DNA from: an uncultured candidate division Zixibacteria bacterium
GTDB lineage: Bacteria > Zixibacteria > MSB-5A5 > GN15 > PGXB01
NCBI GenBank assembly: GCA_937925655.1
Contig: CALAMC010000104.1
Coordinates: 1 to 15,743, forward strand
DNA length: 15,743 nt
Direction of reading: 5' to 3'
Positions 14,199-15,743 of this stretch are shown here, piece by piece. The first letter of the stretch is position 1; the number at the start of each line of letters is the position of its first letter. The position numbers and the translations under genes are program-made. The notes beneath the pieces were generated by a model that had not been told where the DNA came from, made no database searches, and was given only the letters and a program-made list of their open reading frames with translations.

Positions 14199-14228
14199 TG
14201 TCATTCGAATGCAAGCGAATCCAGGACA
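14199..14228. repeat. Dispersed-palindrome copy (TGTCATTC...GAATCCAGGACA)
   Basis: The 30-base unit begins TGTCATTCGAATG and ends GCGAATCCAGGACA. TGTC pairs with GACA and ATTCG with CGAAT; CATTCGAATG (14202-14211) is also a perfect palindrome. It is a degenerate member of the widespread TGTCATTCCCG/CGGGAATCCAG palindrome also seen at 1745-1773 and 2404-2426. Confidence 0.5.
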
Positions 14229-14268
14229 TAATGGGCGAGCGCCGCGCCATAGGTGTCGGCTTTAAGTA

Positions 14269-14296
14269 TTGACTCCATTGGCATTTCAGGTATATT
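14269..14296 (+). promoter_or_regulatory. Promoter of the FG-GAP protein gene
   Basis: TTGACT (14269-14274, 5 of 6), a 16-base spacer, TATATT (14291-14296, 5 of 6). The start would fall near 14303, directly at the AGGAG ribosome binding site (14303-14307), which is 9 bases before the TTG start codon. It is back to back with the purL promoter. Confidence 0.6.
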
Positions 14297-14316
14297 AATT
14301 TCAGGAGTCACTAAAA

Positions 14317-15743
14317 TTGACCATTCGATTTATCATAATCCCGATCCTCCTTCTGTTGGCTCCATCTGTCTTTTGCGGAATTCCGGAGGTCCTGGGAACC
14401 ATCCATTGTGATACAACAAATACTTTATTCGGAGCCCATATTACCCCTGTCGGGGATTTTAATGATGATGGTCACCCAGACTTTATGACTTATGACTACC
14501 GCGGCAAAGCCTTTTTATATTATGGCGGATTGCCTGTAAGCGAAACACCCCGATTAGTGATTGACAGTATTCTACCACCCTTTTCAAATATCGGAGATAT
14601 AAACGGTGATGGTTATAATGATTTGCTAATAATGGGTAAATCGCCTCTTAACTGGAAACTGGGATTATATTTTGGCGGTCCATTGATGGATGGTGTAAGG
14701 GATGGGCGGTTTGGCTGGGATACATTAAAGGCCGTCGCCGGGGCGGTGTATGGTATGGATTTTAATCATAACGGTATTAAAGAAATCGTTGCATCGGCAT
14801 GGGGCGATGAAACATGGCTCCAAATAATGGCGCTCGATTTGGATGCTGGTATGGATAGTATTCCTGAATTCGTGTTCACTCACGACCAAGAGCCCTTAAA
14901 TATGTTTCATTTTGGAGAGTCTATGATTACGGGAGATTTTAATGGTGATAATGAGTTGGATTTTGTCACGAACTTACGGCCCGATCGCTTAATGGAGCGG
15001 AATGGGGAATTATATATATACTGGGGTGGGGTCGGATTAGATACTATTCCGGACATGAAAATAAAAAGACCGGGCGAATATGAAGAAGGTTTTGCGGACT
15101 TCGGAAGGGAATTATTAAATCTTGGCGACGTAAATGGTGACGATTTCGATGATATTTATGCGGGTACACACTATGCCGCTAGCGCAGATTCAACGGCCTT
15201 CATATATTTCGGTGGTCCTGACATCGATGACATCCCCGATGTTACAATAGTTAGTTTTACGCACACAGCCGGAGCTGCCGGTGACATAAATAATGACGGT
15301 TATAATGACTTAATAGTCAGCCGTCCAATACCCTTTACGAATTCCGGATATGTCTTTATATATTTTGGCGGGCCAGAAATGGATTCAGTGCCTGATGTTG
15401 TAATATACGAAAGCGAATTTCCTGGAAATTATAGTTATTTCGGCCAGGCTTGCACCGGTATTGGCGATTTCAACGATGATGGTATAAATGACTTTATGGG
15501 GTCCTGTGTAGATCATAATTATGGTCATATTTACGAAGGCATGATTATTATTTTTTCCGGTATTGATACAACGACCGGGATTCAAATCGACTATGATCCG
15601 CTAATTCCGGACGATTTCAGACTTTATCAAAATTATCCCAATCCTTTCAATCTTAACACGACCATTTCTTTTGATGTCCCGTATCGCAGCCATGCTACTC
15701 TGGCTGTTCACAATATTCTTGGTCAGGAAGTGGCAAGGCTGAT
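14317..15743 (+). CDS. Secreted FG-GAP/VCBS repeat protein with C-terminal sorting domain (partial)
   Basis: 475 residues are visible; the gene runs off the right edge. The start is TTG at 14317, supported by AGGAG 9 bases upstream and by the signal peptide it opens (TIRFIIIPILLLLAPSVFC, likely cleaved near residue 20). Seven calcium-loop repeats of the FG-GAP/VCBS type (pattern GDxNxDGxxD) occur near residues 46, 93, 147, 206, 270, 322 and 383, spaced 47-64 apart, as expected for a seven-bladed beta-propeller. The third (MDFNHNGIKEI) and fourth (GDFNGDNELDF) are degenerate. Most blades continue into a strand such as IYFGGPDIDDIPDV. From about 430 there is a linker and then LYQNYPNPFNLNTTISF, the start of the FlgD-like/type IX-type sorting domain seen in FCB bacteria. 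The protein is therefore probably exported across both membranes and surface-attached or released. Its ligand is unknown. Confidence 0.88.
   Translation, partial: MTIRFIIIPILLLLAPSVFCGIPEVLGTIHCDTTNTLFGAHITPVGDFNDDGHPDFMTYDYRGKAFLYYGGLPVSETPRLVIDSILPPFSNIGDINGDGYNDLLIMGKSPLNWKLGLYFGGPLMDGVRDGRFGWDTLKAVAGAVYGMDFNHNGIKEIVASAWGDETWLQIMALDLDAGMDSIPEFVFTHDQEPLNMFHFGESMITGDFNGDNELDFVTNLRPDRLMERNGELYIYWGGVGLDTIPDMKIKRPGEYEEGFADFGRELLNLGDVNGDDFDDIYAGTHYAASADSTAFIYFGGPDIDDIPDVTIVSFTHTAGAAGDINNDGYNDLIVSRPIPFTNSGYVFIYFGGPEMDSVPDVVIYESEFPGNYSYFGQACTGIGDFNDDGINDFMGSCVDHNYGHIYEGMIIIFSGIDTTTGIQIDYDPLIPDDFRLYQNYPNPFNLNTTISFDVPYRSHATLAVHNILGQEVARL

Noticed and set aside
14159..14228. CRISPR-like or attachment-site interpretation of the palindromes near purL
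   Set aside because: Units are not regularly spaced, not repeated in tandem, and no cas or integrase gene is nearby.

Overview
The window looks like chromosomal DNA from an uncultivated Gram-negative bacterium, most likely of the FCB / Zixibacteria-type candidate phyla. This is an inference from three things: an LpxH-type lipid A enzyme (outer membrane), a secreted FG-GAP/VCBS propeller protein ending in the NYPNPFN-type sorting domain common in FCB candidate phyla, and a DUF6754 membrane-protein cluster. Housekeeping genes are moderately GC-rich. The left edge (about 1-1650) and the right-hand secreted-protein gene are visibly more AT-rich. No tRNA, rRNA, CRISPR array, transposase or integrase was seen.

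Layout. 1-2450 is a gene-poor accessory stretch. It holds a DUF5677-type gene on the minus strand (255-1190), a small DUF5362-type membrane protein on the plus strand (1881-2234), and many palindromic intergenic repeats. 2452-10799 is a long run of nine minus-strand genes, read right to left: lpxH, panC, four membrane-protein genes (DUF6754 family first), a sugar-nucleotide/NTP transferase, metK and ahcY. Spacing is tight inside three blocks (lpxH-panC; the four membrane genes; NTase-metK-ahcY). Short gaps of 62 and 108 bases with promoter-like sequences separate the blocks. A divergent plus-strand aldo/keto-reductase-like gene (10887-11705) meets purL (11865-14090, minus) head to head across a repeat-rich gap. 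A divergent intergenic region with two near-consensus promoters then leads into a secreted FG-GAP repeat protein (14317 onward), which is cut by the window end.

Function. metK makes S-adenosylmethionine and ahcY clears S-adenosylhomocysteine, so that pair is half of the activated methyl cycle. panC (pantothenate), purL (purines) and lpxH (lipid A) are core biosynthesis. The most interesting part is the four-gene membrane module (6000-9175). It encodes a DUF6754 protein with a cytoplasmic core, two polytopic proteins and a doubly anchored protein with a large extracytoplasmic domain. The genes are nearly overlapping, which suggests an envelope complex of unknown function. Also notable are an aldo/keto-reductase fold protein that appears to have lost its catalytic Asp, Lys and His, promoter positions hinting at leaderless mRNAs for several genes without Shine-Dalgarno sites, and several families of intergenic palindromes.
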